The notes beneath the pieces were generated by a model. The model did no database searches. It saw only the letters and a program-made list of their open reading frames with translations, and had not been told where the DNA came from. The translations under genes and the position numbers were made by a program. From Pseudomonas abietaniphila (GTDB lineage: Bacteria > Pseudomonadota > Gammaproteobacteria > Pseudomonadales > Pseudomonadaceae), in assembly GCF_039697315.1 (NCBI RefSeq), contig NZ_CP155619.1, positions 2,604,001 to 2,668,000 on the forward strand: a stretch of DNA of 64,000 nucleotides, in the 5' to 3' direction. Below, piece after piece: positions 20,531 through 28,876 of the stretch (position 1 is the first letter of the stretch; the number at the start of each line of letters is the position of its first letter).

Positions 20531-21295
20531 CTAAACGGTTTCGACAGTGATCTGCTGAACCGCTCGAAACGGCGCCAGTAAAGGCTCATCCGCCTGGGAT
20601 GAGGTGATCAGCGTCCATTCCCGCTCGATGGGCGTCCAGTGTTGCTGACGAGCGCGACCGAGTTTGTCGGCATCGGCGAGGACGAACACCTGCGCGGCAC
20701 GCTTGATGATGCATTCCTTGAGGTACGCCTGCTGATCGCTGGCTTCGCACAGTCCGAATTCTGCGACCACTCCGTCGGCGCCCATGAACGCCTTGTCGAC
20801 GCTCAAGCGGCTCAAGGTCAGTTCAGCCAGCGGCCCGAGCGTGCTCATGCTCGAACCCCGAAGGTCGCCGCCGATCAGCGTCAGGCGTATCCCCGGCGCG
20901 TTGGCCAGCGTCATGACCGCCAGAAGGTTGTTGGTGACCACGTGCACGTTTTGGCGCGAACACAGGTGCAACGCCAGCGCCGCACACGTGGTGCCACCGT
21001 CGAGCAGCACGGTGTCGCCATCGTCAACATGCAGCGCCGCCGCTTTGGCGATGACGTCTTTCTGATCGCGCTGGGTCGCTTTGCGCTCTTCCAGCGACGC
21101 TTCCGGTTCATGCACACCGATCAGCGCCGTGGCGCCGCCGTGAGTACGCACCAGATGCCGCTGCTTGGCGAGCATGGTGAGGTCGCGGCGCACGGTGGCT
21201 TCCGACACGCCAAGCGCAGCGCTCAGTTGCTCGACATTGGTGTCGCGGGCGCGCACCAGTTCGAGAATGGCGCGGTGACGGTCGGTGGCTTTCAT
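20531..21295 (-). CDS. DeoR-family transcriptional regulator of the C4 sugar-acid operon
   Basis: The 254-residue protein has the DeoR winged helix-turn-helix at the N-terminus (VEQLSAALGVSEATVRRDL, about residues 17-35) followed by the RTHGGA linker and a sugar-phosphate-sensing domain with VLLDGGTTCAALA and VTNNLLAV. DeoR regulators usually respond to phosphorylated sugars. It is the last gene of the permease-kinase-pdxA2 operon (54-bp gap), so a phosphorylated threonate or erythronate is a reasonable effector. The palindromes at 24730 and 24792 are candidate operators; this link is inferred. Confidence 0.88.
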   Translation of the reverse strand: MKATDRHRAILELVRARDTNVEQLSAALGVSEATVRRDLTMLAKQRHLVRTHGGATALIGVHEPEASLEERKATQRDQKDVIAKAAALHVDDGDTVLLDGGTTCAALALHLCSRQNVHVVTNNLLAVMTLANAPGIRLTLIGGDLRGSSMSTLGPLAELTLSRLSVDKAFMGADGVVAEFGLCEASDQQAYLKECIIKRAAQVFVLADADKLGRARQQHWTPIEREWTLITSSQADEPLLAPFRAVQQITVETV

Positions 21296-21349
21296 GGACG
21301 GCCTCGTAAGGGAAAGGCCGCTGATCTTACACGACCGAGGCCCGACACC

Positions 21350-22351
21350 TCACCCCCGACGCGTGGCCAGTTCAGCGCCCTGGCGCAGCGCTTCGAGCAG
21401 GCTGCGCTCATCGGCGATGCCCTTGCCGGCGATGTCGAACGCCGTGCCGTGGTCAACCGAGGTGCGGATCACTTCCAGGCCTACGGTGACGTTGACGCCT
21501 GCTTCCAGCCCCAGCACTTTCACCGGGCCATGCCCCTGATCGTGGTACATCGCGACCACCAGGTCGAAATCGCCACGACCCGCGCGGAAGAACAGCGTGT
21601 CGGCAGGCAGCGGACCGGTCACATCCAACCCTTGCGCCTGCAACAATTTCACCGCAGGGATAATTTTCTCTTCTTCTTCGCCATAGCCGAACAGGCCGTT
21701 CTCGCCCGCGTGCGGGTTGATGCCGCACACGCCGATACGCGGCTTGGCGATGCCCGCTTTGATCAGCGTCGCATTACCGCGCTCGATGGTGCGCTGCACC
21801 AAGCCCGGTTCGATCTTGCGGATCGCGTCGATGATGCCAATGTGCGTGGTCACGTGAATGACCCGCAGGTGCGGTGCGACCAGCATCATTGAGACTTCGT
21901 CGACGTGGGTCAGATGCGCCAGCATCTCGGTGTGGCCCGGGTATTTGTGGCCACCGGCGTGCAGCGCTTCCTTATTCAGCGGTGCGGTGCAGATCGCGTC
22001 GATTTGTCCTGCTTCGGCCAGTTGCACGGCACGTGCGATGTATTGAAAAGCACCGTCTCCGGCAACCGGTGACAGCTGACCGAAGGGCAGATCGGCAGGG
22101 ATGAGGTTCAGGTCGATGCAGTCGATGGTCCCTGGCTCGTATTGCGCCTCGGACGCCTCCTTGATGCGACGAACCTTCGCGCTGCCTTTAACGATTTCGT
22201 TAGCCAGCTCCAGGCGAGCGGCATCGCCGATCACCAGTGGACGGCACTGCTGATACACGACCTCGTGGGTCAGGCTCTTGACGATGATTTCCGGACCTAC
22301 GCCTGCGGCGTCGCCCATGGTGATGCCAATGATCGGCAAATAGTTACTCAT
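21350..22351 (-). CDS. pdxA2: PdxA2-type 4-phospho-D-threonate/erythronate 3-dehydrogenase
   Basis: The 333-residue protein belongs to the PdxA family: start PIIGITMGDAAGVGPEIIVKSL, metal-binding histidines in the APHLRVIHVTTHIG and MYHDQGHGPVK blocks, and GICGINPHAGENGLFG (from about residue 208; VCGINPHAGE in this protein). The link to a DUF1537 kinase, rather than to the pyridoxine genes ksgA/apaG, indicates PdxA2. PdxA2 oxidises 4-phospho-D-threonate or -erythronate with decarboxylation to dihydroxyacetone phosphate. Its start overlaps the kinase stop by 4 nt. Confidence 0.88.
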   Translation of the reverse strand: MSNYLPIIGITMGDAAGVGPEIIVKSLTHEVVYQQCRPLVIGDAARLELANEIVKGSAKVRRIKEASEAQYEPGTIDCIDLNLIPADLPFGQLSPVAGDGAFQYIARAVQLAEAGQIDAICTAPLNKEALHAGGHKYPGHTEMLAHLTHVDEVSMMLVAPHLRVIHVTTHIGIIDAIRKIEPGLVQRTIERGNATLIKAGIAKPRIGVCGINPHAGENGLFGYGEEEEKIIPAVKLLQAQGLDVTGPLPADTLFFRAGRGDFDLVVAMYHDQGHGPVKVLGLEAGVNVTVGLEVIRTSVDHGTAFDIAGKGIADERSLLEALRQGAELATRRG

Positions 22352-23640
22352 GATTGTTTACCTAGTAGCGCAGGATTCGTGACCGAGCCTGCGGCGTATT
22401 CCGCAGGCTCTACAGCGTTATTCATGTGCAGCCACGCCGCGTAGAGCGCGTGGTCCGTGCCGAACGCACCGGCTTTGGTGACAACACCGGGGCGATGGCC
22501 TTCGCGTGTGGCGATCGGGCGCCCGAATGCAACACCCGCCTCGATTTCACAGAGCAGTTGCAGGCTGCCGATTCCCACCGCTTCGAGCATGGCGCGCGCG
22601 GTTTCTCCTCCCGTGGCGACCAGACCGCCGACATGGGCGAAGTGAGGTCGCACCAGCGCGGCCAGCAGGGTCGACAGCCGCGCACCTTCCGCCGGATCAA
22701 ATGCCTCGTCCCGGCCAATGCGCAACAGCAGATCCTCTCCACGATGCAGGTACTCGCCAATGCGCGCTTCCCAACCGACCCAATCCGCGTGTGCCATGCC
22801 CTGACGCAGCACGGCAGGTGGCACGACGAGCTCGCCGATGGACGCGCGCGCTTTCAGCATGGCGCATTGACGTTCGGAAACGCCGGACAAGCTGCCAACC
22901 AACACCAATGTGGGTGCGTGTTTCTCACGTGCGAACGCAGGGCTTTGAGCGGACGTTGGCAACACATCGGGCAATGCCGCGATTTCCCGCGCCAGCCCAC
23001 CGGATCCCACCCAGAACAGGGGTGCAGACAAACCCGCGGTGACGATGGCCAGCGTCCTTAGATCGTCGGCGGTTTGCGCATCGACGATCAGCGCCTGGGT
23101 ATCGCTACCGGCCATTTCGGCAATGTGAGCGGCCAGCGCATCAGCGTCACCACGCAAGGTGTCCAGCGTCAGCTTGGCAGTTCGCAGACCTGCGCCTTCA
23201 AGCAAGGTATCGATGTCGGCCGAACGGTCCGCGTGCTCCAGCTTCCAGGTGTCGGTGGTTTCCAGTGGCTGACCGTTGACCAGCACCTTGCCGTGCAGCG
23301 TGGAGCGGCCGGTCGCTGGAAAAGCGGGCGCGACGATCGCAAGGCCCGCGTACGACTGCAGTGCTGCGACTTCCGAAGCCCAGTTGCCGCGCAAGGTCGA
23401 ATCGATCTTCTTGTACAGCCGCTGCCCTGGTTTGAGCAGCGTGCGGTACGCCGACAACGTGTGTTCACCAGCTTGCGCGGCAGACAGCCGACGCGTGTCC
23501 GTATCGATGGCGACCACGCTCGCATCGCCTGTGTCATGGGACGCATCAAGGGTCACCACCGTGCTCAACCCGGCGCCCGCGAAGGCAATCGCGCAATCCG
23601 CCGCACCGGACAGATCATCGGCAATGATCAGCAATGTCAT
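22348..23640 (-). CDS. dtnK: Four-carbon acid sugar kinase (DUF1537; D-threonate/D-erythronate kinase type)
   Basis: The 430-residue protein has the two-domain DUF1537 layout. The N-terminal domain starts [19 protein letters not shown] and contains [15 protein letters not shown] (about residues 98-112). The C-terminal nucleotide domain has [19 protein letters not shown] (about residue 335) and ends with [13 protein letters not shown]. These kinases phosphorylate D-threonate (DtnK) or D-erythronate (DenK) at O4 for PdxA2. Sequence alone does not separate the two, so the symbol is provisional. It overlaps both operon neighbours by 4 nt. Confidence 0.85.
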   Translation of the reverse strand: MTLLIIADDLSGAADCAIAFAGAGLSTVVTLDASHDTGDASVVAIDTDTRRLSAAQAGEHTLSAYRTLLKPGQRLYKKIDSTLRGNWASEVAALQSYAGLAIVAPAFPATGRSTLHGKVLVNGQPLETTDTWKLEHADRSADIDTLLEGAGLRTAKLTLDTLRGDADALAAHIAEMAGSDTQALIVDAQTADDLRTLAIVTAGLSAPLFWVGSGGLAREIAALPDVLPTSAQSPAFAREKHAPTLVLVGSLSGVSERQCAMLKARASIGELVVPPAVLRQGMAHADWVGWEARIGEYLHRGEDLLLRIGRDEAFDPAEGARLSTLLAALVRPHFAHVGGLVATGGETARAMLEAVGIGSLQLLCEIEAGVAFGRPIATREGHRPGVVTKAGAFGTDHALYAAWLHMNNAVEPAEYAAGSVTNPALLGKQS

Positions 23641-24656
23641 CGAACCACCTCCCGCTCCGTGGTCACCTTCACCGGCTCGTCGTTCACCAGTGTGTCAGCG
23701 TGACGCGCTTTGTAGCGTTTGGCGACGGACGCGGTGAGAATTGGCGACAGAACAGCGGTGACCACCACGCACGCCGCCACCAGCAGGGTCGCGGAGTTCG
23801 CAGCGTCGGTGTAGATCGGATTCGCCGCCGCCACCAGCGCGGGCACGGCCGCCGCATTGCCCGCCGTGTTCGCCGCAGCGACGCCCGCAACGCCGGTTCC
23901 GCCGGACACCCGGTCGGCGAAATACAGCGGAATGCCGGTCAGCACGACCACCGCCAGACCCAGGCCAATGCCCAGCAAGCCTGCCTGCCAGACCTTGTGC
24001 AGGTCCAGGCTCGCACCCAGCGCCAACGCAAAGAACGGAATCATCACCGGCACGGCTTTGGCCAGGAAGTCGCGCATTTCGCGGTCGAGGTTACCCAGCA
24101 GCATGCCCAAAAGCAGCGGCAGGATTGCACCCACCAGCGTAGGCCACGGAAAGGCTGCCAATCCGGCGACGCCCAGCGTAACCATGGTCAGGAACGGCCC
24201 GGACTCCAGCGACATGACCGAATAAGCACCGACGTCCTCGGACCGCCCGTATTGGCCCATCAGTGCCATGTACAGCCCGCCGTTGGTGTCGTTCATGGCG
24301 GCGACCACCGCCAGCGTCGACAGCCCGGCGAAGATGCCCGCCGTGATCGGCTGCTCCCCCAGGAAGTGACCCATGATCACGCCGATCACGATGGCGGTCC
24401 CGACCTTGGTGCCAAACAGCACGCCCCCTTTCTTCAGCAGGTACGGCGTGGCTTTGATGTCGATGCTGGCGCCCATGCACACGTAGAACACCGCGAGAAT
24501 AGGCAGCGAACCGGTGAACAGTGCGTTGGTGAACGAGCCGAAGAACTTCGGCATGTCGGGCAGAAACGTTGCGACCAGCGAGCCGATCAGCAGGGGCACG
24601 ATCATCATGCCGCCGGGTACACGTTCAATGGTGCGCTTGATAGGAATCTGGGCCAC
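23637..24656 (-). CDS. KdgT-family permease, probable sugar-acid importer
   Basis: The 339-residue protein begins [21 protein letters not shown] and has about ten hydrophobic segments, including the KdgT-type block [19 protein letters not shown] (about residues 121-139) and an Ala-rich [20 protein letters not shown]. KdgT imports 2-keto-3-deoxygluconate by proton symport. Here the linked kinase and PdxA2 suggest a four-carbon acid such as threonate or erythronate instead. It is first in the minus-strand operon, 264 bp from the divergent aldolase. Confidence 0.85.
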   Translation of the reverse strand: MAQIPIKRTIERVPGGMMIVPLLIGSLVATFLPDMPKFFGSFTNALFTGSLPILAVFYVCMGASIDIKATPYLLKKGGVLFGTKVGTAIVIGVIMGHFLGEQPITAGIFAGLSTLAVVAAMNDTNGGLYMALMGQYGRSEDVGAYSVMSLESGPFLTMVTLGVAGLAAFPWPTLVGAILPLLLGMLLGNLDREMRDFLAKAVPVMIPFFALALGASLDLHKVWQAGLLGIGLGLAVVVLTGIPLYFADRVSGGTGVAGVAAANTAGNAAAVPALVAAANPIYTDAANSATLLVAACVVVTAVLSPILTASVAKRYKARHADTLVNDEPVKVTTEREVVR

Positions 24657-24729
24657 GGGAGCACTCCTTATTTTTATAGTGGGGCAGCAGTGTGGTGCAT
24701 CAGGCTAAATGCTTGAGTTTGAGCAAAAC

Positions 24730-24745
24730 GATCATCTTTATGATC
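24730..24745. promoter_or_regulatory. Palindromic operator candidate 1 in the permease-aldolase divergent region
   Basis: GATCATCTTTATGATC is a perfect 6+4+6 palindrome with CAAAAC just to its left. It has the same GATCA-N6-TGATC architecture as the site at 24792, 62 bp away centre to centre. It lies 74 bp upstream of the permease start, where a local repressor would control the sugar-acid operon. Confidence 0.6.
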
Positions 24746-24791
24746 AGTTCGCGCAAATCAGCTTATTCCTTTTGCACTAAACGCGCAAACC

Positions 24792-24807
24792 GATCAAGAA
24801 ATTGATC
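24792..24807. promoter_or_regulatory. Palindromic operator candidate 2 in the permease-aldolase divergent region
   Basis: GATCAAGAAATTGATC is the second GATCA-N6-TGATC palindrome, followed on its right by ATTTTG, the mirror of the CAAAAC flank of site 1. The 62-bp centre spacing is close to six helical turns, which would suit cooperative binding or a small loop by one regulator. It lies about 114 bp before the aldolase start. Confidence 0.6.
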
Positions 24808-24920
24808 ATTTTGAGCAGAGCGAGGTAATCGGCTGCACGTATCCGCGGGCTGGCACTCGACGTCGACCAAACGGGCTGGCAGGCTGCACCCAGCGCAAAA
24901 TCAAATCACTGGAGCCCGAC

Positions 24921-25688
24921 ATGTCCCACGCGTACAGCCCGCAGGAATGGCAACTCAGGCAAGAGCTGGCGGCCTGTTATCGCCTGATCGCTCATTACAG
25001 GATGACCGACCTGATCTTCACCCACCTTTCCCTGCGCATTCCTGGGCCGGAGCATCACTTTCTGATCAACCCTTACGGGCTGATGTTCGAGGAGATCACG
25101 GCCTCGAACCTGGTCAAGATCGACCTCCACGGCAACAAGGTCGAAGACTCGCCTTATCCGGTGAACCCCGCAGGCTTTGTGATTCACAGCGCCATCCACA
25201 GTGCGCGGGAAGATGCTCAATGTGTTCTGCACACGCACACCAAGGCGGGGTGCGCGGTGGCCGCGCAAGAATGCGGGTTACTGCCGGTGAATCAGATCTC
25301 GATGGAGTTCTATGGCCGCGTCGGCTACCACGACTACGAAGGCATCGCCCTGGATTTCAGCGAGCAACAGCGCCTCGTGGCCGATCTGGGTGATCACTCG
25401 GTGATGATCTTGCGCAACCACGGTTTGCTGACCGTGGGCGACAGCGTGAAGCAGGCGTTTCTGCGCATGTACTACCTGGAAAAAGCCTGTGAAATTCAGG
25501 TCGCTGCCCAGGCCAGTGGCAAGCTGCTTTTGCCGCCTGACGAGGTATGCCGACGCACGGAAAGGCAGTTCAATGCGCCGGGCCAAGGCGTCGCAGAAGG
25601 TGAGTTGAGCGATTTGGACGCCGTGGATTTTGCCTGGGCGGCCTTACTGCGCCTGCTCGACCGCGTGGCACCGGATTACAAACATTGA
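24921..25688 (+). CDS. Class II aldolase/adducin family protein
   Basis: The 255-residue protein has the class II aldolase/adducin fold. Zinc-ligand motifs are CVLHTHTKAG (about residue 96) and RNHGLLTVGD (about 168), with LRIPGPEHHFLINPYGLMFE near the start. The family includes sugar-phosphate aldolases, 3-oxo-tetronate-4-phosphate decarboxylase (OtnC) and uncharacterised members. It is divergent from the sugar-acid operon and shares the palindrome-bearing region, so a role in C4 or related acid metabolism is possible. PdxA2 already yields a triose phosphate, so it is not needed for that route. GGAG precedes the ATG. Confidence 0.82.
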   Translation: MSHAYSPQEWQLRQELAACYRLIAHYRMTDLIFTHLSLRIPGPEHHFLINPYGLMFEEITASNLVKIDLHGNKVEDSPYPVNPAGFVIHSAIHSAREDAQCVLHTHTKAGCAVAAQECGLLPVNQISMEFYGRVGYHDYEGIALDFSEQQRLVADLGDHSVMILRNHGLLTVGDSVKQAFLRMYYLEKACEIQVAAQASGKLLLPPDEVCRRTERQFNAPGQGVAEGELSDLDAVDFAWAALLRLLDRVAPDYKH

Positions 25689-25740
25689 TCGCGAGTCTCT
25701 AGCGAAAGCGCCGGGCCAGCGTCCATTCACGCTACGCCCC

Positions 25741-26455
25741 CGCTCCCTGTGGGAGACGTCGGGGTTACGACGGCAGCGAAGGCGGTGTGTCATTCAGCGG
25801 TGATGTCACTGTCCCACCGCATTCGCCACTGTCGTAACCTCCAGCAGCTCCCACAGGTCTTGGGGCAGCCACAGGTTCTGGGGCCGCCCGGTTCAGAGGT
25901 CTTGAGGCAGCAACAGATTCTGTGGTCTACCCGCTCCCTGTGGGAGACGTCGGAGGTTACGACGGCAGCGAAGGCGGTGGGTCATTCAGCGACGATGTCA
26001 CTGTCCCACCGCATTCGCCACTGTCGTAACCTCCAGCAGCTCCCACAGATCTTGCGGCAGCCACAGGTTCTGGGTCTGCCCAGTTCAGAGGTCTTGCGGC
26101 AGCCACAGGTTCTGGGTCTGCCCGGTTCAGAGGTCTTGAGGCAGCAACAGATTCTGTGGTCTACCCGCTCCCCGTGGGAGACGTCGGAGGTTACGACGGC
26201 AGCGAAGGCGGTGGGTCATTCAGCGGTGACGTCACTGTCCCACCGCATTCGCCACTGTCGTAACCTCCAGCAGCTCCCACAGATCTTGCGGCAGCCACAG
26301 GTTCTGAGGTCTGCCCAGTTCAGAGGTCTTGAGGCAGCAACAGATTCTGTGGTCTATCCGGTTCAGAGGTCTTGAGGCAGCAACAGGTTCTGTGATCTAC
26401 CCGTTCCCTGTGGGAGACGTCGGAGGTTACGACGGCAGCGAAGGCGGTGGGTCGG
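25741..26455. repeat. Tandem array of about 110-bp hairpin units with 42-bp subrepeats
   Basis: Four units start at 25741, 25932, 26166 and 26402 (spacings 191, 234 and 236 bp). Each begins with a long imperfect inverted repeat of about 110 bp: the arm GTGGGAGACGTCGGAGGTTA through GGCGGTGGG is mirrored by CCCACCGCATTCGCC through CTCCCACAG. Units 1-3 are then followed by two, three and three copies of a 42-bp direct repeat (type AGGTCTTGAGGCAGCAACAG). The fourth unit is cut short near 26455. Because 42 is a multiple of three, frames stay open, but no start signal or protein family supports a gene. The region 25689-26570 holds nothing else. Confidence 0.9.
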
Positions 26456-26570
26456 TCTCTATTGATGCTGGGGGTCTTATGAGCCTGCAAGCCTGCACCT
26501 ACAGGACTAATGCCTGACCGGGCGTTCGACAACGGGTAACATTGCGGGCTTGCCGAAGGAGACTCACCTC

Positions 26571-27032
26571 TTGCCTGACACTCGCCCTCCCGCTCTGGAT
26601 GACATCGACCGCCAACTGATCGCAGCCTTGCAGATCAATGCGCGCGAGCCCGTCGCCAATCTGGCTCGCCAACTGGGCATCGCTCGCACCACCGTGACGT
26701 CGCGTCTGGCACGTCTGGAAAAGGCGAAAATCATCACCGGCTACGGCGTGAGGTTGAGCCAGCGCGTGGTCGATGGAGGCTTGCAGGCGTATGTCGGGAT
26801 CACCGTACAACCTCGTTCCGGCAAGGAAGTGCTGCGACGGTTGAGCGCGCTGGCTCAGGTGCAGCAGTTGTGCGCCGTCAGTGGTGAGTTCGATTACGTG
26901 GCCTGGCTGCGCACCGACTCGCCTGAACAACTGGATCAACTGCTGGATCTGATCGGCAGCGTCGATGGCGTGGAAAAGACCACCACGTCGATCATCCTCA
27001 GCAGCAAGATCGATCGCGGGCAGCCGGTTTAG
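26571..27032 (+). CDS. Lrp/AsnC-family transcriptional regulator
   Basis: The 153-residue protein has the Lrp helix-turn-helix (ALDDIDRQLIAALQINAREP, then LARQLGIARTTVTSRLARLE, about residues 28-47) and a C-terminal RAM ligand domain. I place the start at the TTG at 26571, because AAGGAG lies about 11 nt before it and the protein then begins MPDTRPPALDDIDR. It sits 138 bp upstream of davB in the same direction. Lrp-type regulators are the usual neighbours of lysine-degradation genes in Pseudomonas, so lysine-responsive control of davBA is likely but inferred. Confidence 0.9.
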   Translation: MPDTRPPALDDIDRQLIAALQINAREPVANLARQLGIARTTVTSRLARLEKAKIITGYGVRLSQRVVDGGLQAYVGITVQPRSGKEVLRRLSALAQVQQLCAVSGEFDYVAWLRTDSPEQLDQLLDLIGSVDGVEKTTTSIILSSKIDRGQPV

Positions 27033-27044
27033 GGCCATTCAATC

Positions 27045-27070
27045 AAAGTGACGCCGACCTTCGTCACTTT
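27045..27070. promoter_or_regulatory. Inverted repeat between lrp-type gene and davB
   Basis: AAAGTGACG and CGTCACTTT form a perfect 9-bp inverted repeat around an 8-nt centre, 12 bp after the regulator stop and about 100 bp before davB. With no T-run, it could be an operator for the adjacent Lrp-type regulator or a weak terminator. Confidence 0.45.
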
Positions 27071-27170
27071 GCCTAAAATCTCTACATAACGACGACACTC
27101 TGCGTCTTATTAACGTCTCAACTGTTATCTAGACTTGTTCCCTTTCGCGCCCAGTCGAACAAGGTCAGTC

Positions 27171-28865
27171 ATGAAGAACAATCGCCACCCCGCCGACGGA
27201 AAGAAACCGATCACGATTTTCGGCCCGGACTTTCCGTTCGCCTTTGATGACTGGATCGAGCACCCGGCCGGCCTGGGCAGCATCCCGACAGAGAACCTTG
27301 GCAAAGAAGTCGCCATCGTGGGCGCCGGCATCGCGGGCCTGGTTGCGGCGTATGAGCTGATGAAGCTCGGTCTCAAACCCGTCGTATACGAAGCGTCGAA
27401 AATGGGCGGGCGCTTGCGCTCCCAGAAGTTTGAAGGCGCCGAGGGGATCATCGCCGAGCTGGGCGGTATGCGTTTTCCGGTGTCCTCCACCGCCTTCTAT
27501 CACTACGTCGACAAACTGGGCCTTGAGTCCAAACCGTTTCCCAACCCGCTGACCGCGGCGTCCGGCAGCACCGTGATCGACCTGGAAGGCACGACGCATT
27601 ACGCACAGAAGCTGTCGGACCTGCCTGCACTGTTTCAGGAAGTGGCCGACGCATGGGCCGATGCCCTCGAAGACGGCGCGCAGTTCGCGGACATTCAGCA
27701 GGCCATCCGTGACCGCGATGTCCCTCGCCTCAAGGAACTTTGGGACAAGCTGGTGCCGCTATGGGATGACCGCACCTTCTACGACTTCGTCGCGACTTCC
27801 AAAGCCTTCGCTAAACTGTCGTTCTATCACCGTGAAGTGTTCGGTCAGGTCGGTTTCGGCACCGGTGGCTGGGACTCGGATTTCCCGAACTCGATGCTGG
27901 AAATCTTCCGCGTGGTCATGACCAACTGCGACGATCACCAGCACCTGATCGTCGGCGGCGTGGAGCAAGTACCGCTCGGCATCTGGCGTCATGCGCCGGA
28001 ACGCTGCGCGCACTGGCCGGAAGGCACCAGCCTCTCGACGCTGCACCACGGCGCACCGCGTACCGGCGTGAAGCGCATCGCACGCGCGGCCGACGGCAAA
28101 TTCGCCGTCACCGACAACTGGGGCGATACCCGTCACTACGACGCTGTTCTGGCCACCTGCCAGAGCTGGTTGTTGACCACGCAGATCGAATGCGAAGAGT
28201 CGTTGTTCTCACAGAAGATGTGGATGGCACTGGACCGCACGCGCTACATGCAGTCGTCGAAAACCTTTGTCATGGTCGACCGCCCCTTCTGGAAGGACAA
28301 AGACCCGGAAACCGGCCGTGATCTGATGAGCATGACGCTGACCGATCGCCTCACGCGCGGCACTTATCTGTTCGATAACGGCACTTACGCCAACGGCGTC
28401 GATAAGCCGGGCGTGATCTGCCTGTCGTACTCGTGGATGAGCGACGCGCTGAAAATGCTTCCGCATCCGGTGGAAAAGCGCGTCAGCCTGGCGCTCGGCG
28501 CGCTGAAAAAGATCTACCCGAAGGTCGATATCGCCGCGCGCATCATCGGCGACCCGATCACCGTGTCGTGGGAAGCCGACCCGCATTTCCTCGGTGCCTT
28601 CAAGGGCGCGTTGCCGGGCCACTATCGCTACAACCAGCGCATGTACGCTCACTTCATGCAGAAGGACATGCCTGACGACCAGCGCGGCATTTTCATCGCG
28701 GGCGACGACGTCTCGTGGACGCCGGCCTGGGTTGAAGGCGCCGTGCAGACCTCGCTCAACGCGGTGTGGGGCATCATGACCCACTTCGGCGGCAAGACCC
28801 ACGCCGAGAACCCGGGCCCGGGCGATGTGTTTCACGAAATCGGCCCGATCGTTCTGCCGGAATAA
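27171..28865 (+). CDS. davB: L-lysine 2-monooxygenase DavB
   Basis: DavB is a FAD enzyme of the amine-oxidase fold that converts L-lysine to 5-aminopentanamide with O2, releasing CO2, the first step of the aminovalerate route. The 564-residue protein opens MKNNRHPADGKKPITIFGPD, which I recognise from P. putida DavB. It has the dinucleotide motif VAIVGAGIAGLVAAYELMKL (about residues 44-63), an arginine-containing GGRLRS and a C-terminal FAD block IFIAGDDVSWTPAWVEGAVQ. Tryptophan 2-monooxygenase (IaaM) is a relative, but the adjacent davA supports lysine as substrate. Confidence 0.9.
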   Translation: MKNNRHPADGKKPITIFGPDFPFAFDDWIEHPAGLGSIPTENLGKEVAIVGAGIAGLVAAYELMKLGLKPVVYEASKMGGRLRSQKFEGAEGIIAELGGMRFPVSSTAFYHYVDKLGLESKPFPNPLTAASGSTVIDLEGTTHYAQKLSDLPALFQEVADAWADALEDGAQFADIQQAIRDRDVPRLKELWDKLVPLWDDRTFYDFVATSKAFAKLSFYHREVFGQVGFGTGGWDSDFPNSMLEIFRVVMTNCDDHQHLIVGGVEQVPLGIWRHAPERCAHWPEGTSLSTLHHGAPRTGVKRIARAADGKFAVTDNWGDTRHYDAVLATCQSWLLTTQIECEESLFSQKMWMALDRTRYMQSSKTFVMVDRPFWKDKDPETGRDLMSMTLTDRLTRGTYLFDNGTYANGVDKPGVICLSYSWMSDALKMLPHPVEKRVSLALGALKKIYPKVDIAARIIGDPITVSWEADPHFLGAFKGALPGHYRYNQRMYAHFMQKDMPDDQRGIFIAGDDVSWTPAWVEGAVQTSLNAVWGIMTHFGGKTHAENPGPGDVFHEIGPIVLPE

Positions 28866-28876
28866 GGAGGCACCTC

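Noticed and set aside
21350-22351. Pyridoxine-synthesis pdxA
   Set aside because: It is overlapped by a DUF1537 kinase and a sugar-acid permease, the context of PdxA2. The vitamin B6 pdxA normally lies in the surA-pdxA-ksgA group next to apaG.
25749-26375. Open frame of 208 codons across the tandem array, giving a repetitive protein
   Set aside because: The 42-bp period is a multiple of three, which keeps frames open by chance. There is no ribosome site or recognisable domain, and the peptide simply translates the DNA repeat and its inverted arms.
25741-26455. CRISPR array
   Set aside because: Repeats are contiguous or interleaved with a long palindrome, there are no unique spacers of constant length, and no cas genes are present.
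27171-28865. Tryptophan 2-monooxygenase (IaaM) for auxin synthesis
   Set aside because: The N-terminus matches DavB and the next gene is a 5-aminopentanamidase-type nitrilase rather than an indoleacetamide hydrolase of the amidase family.
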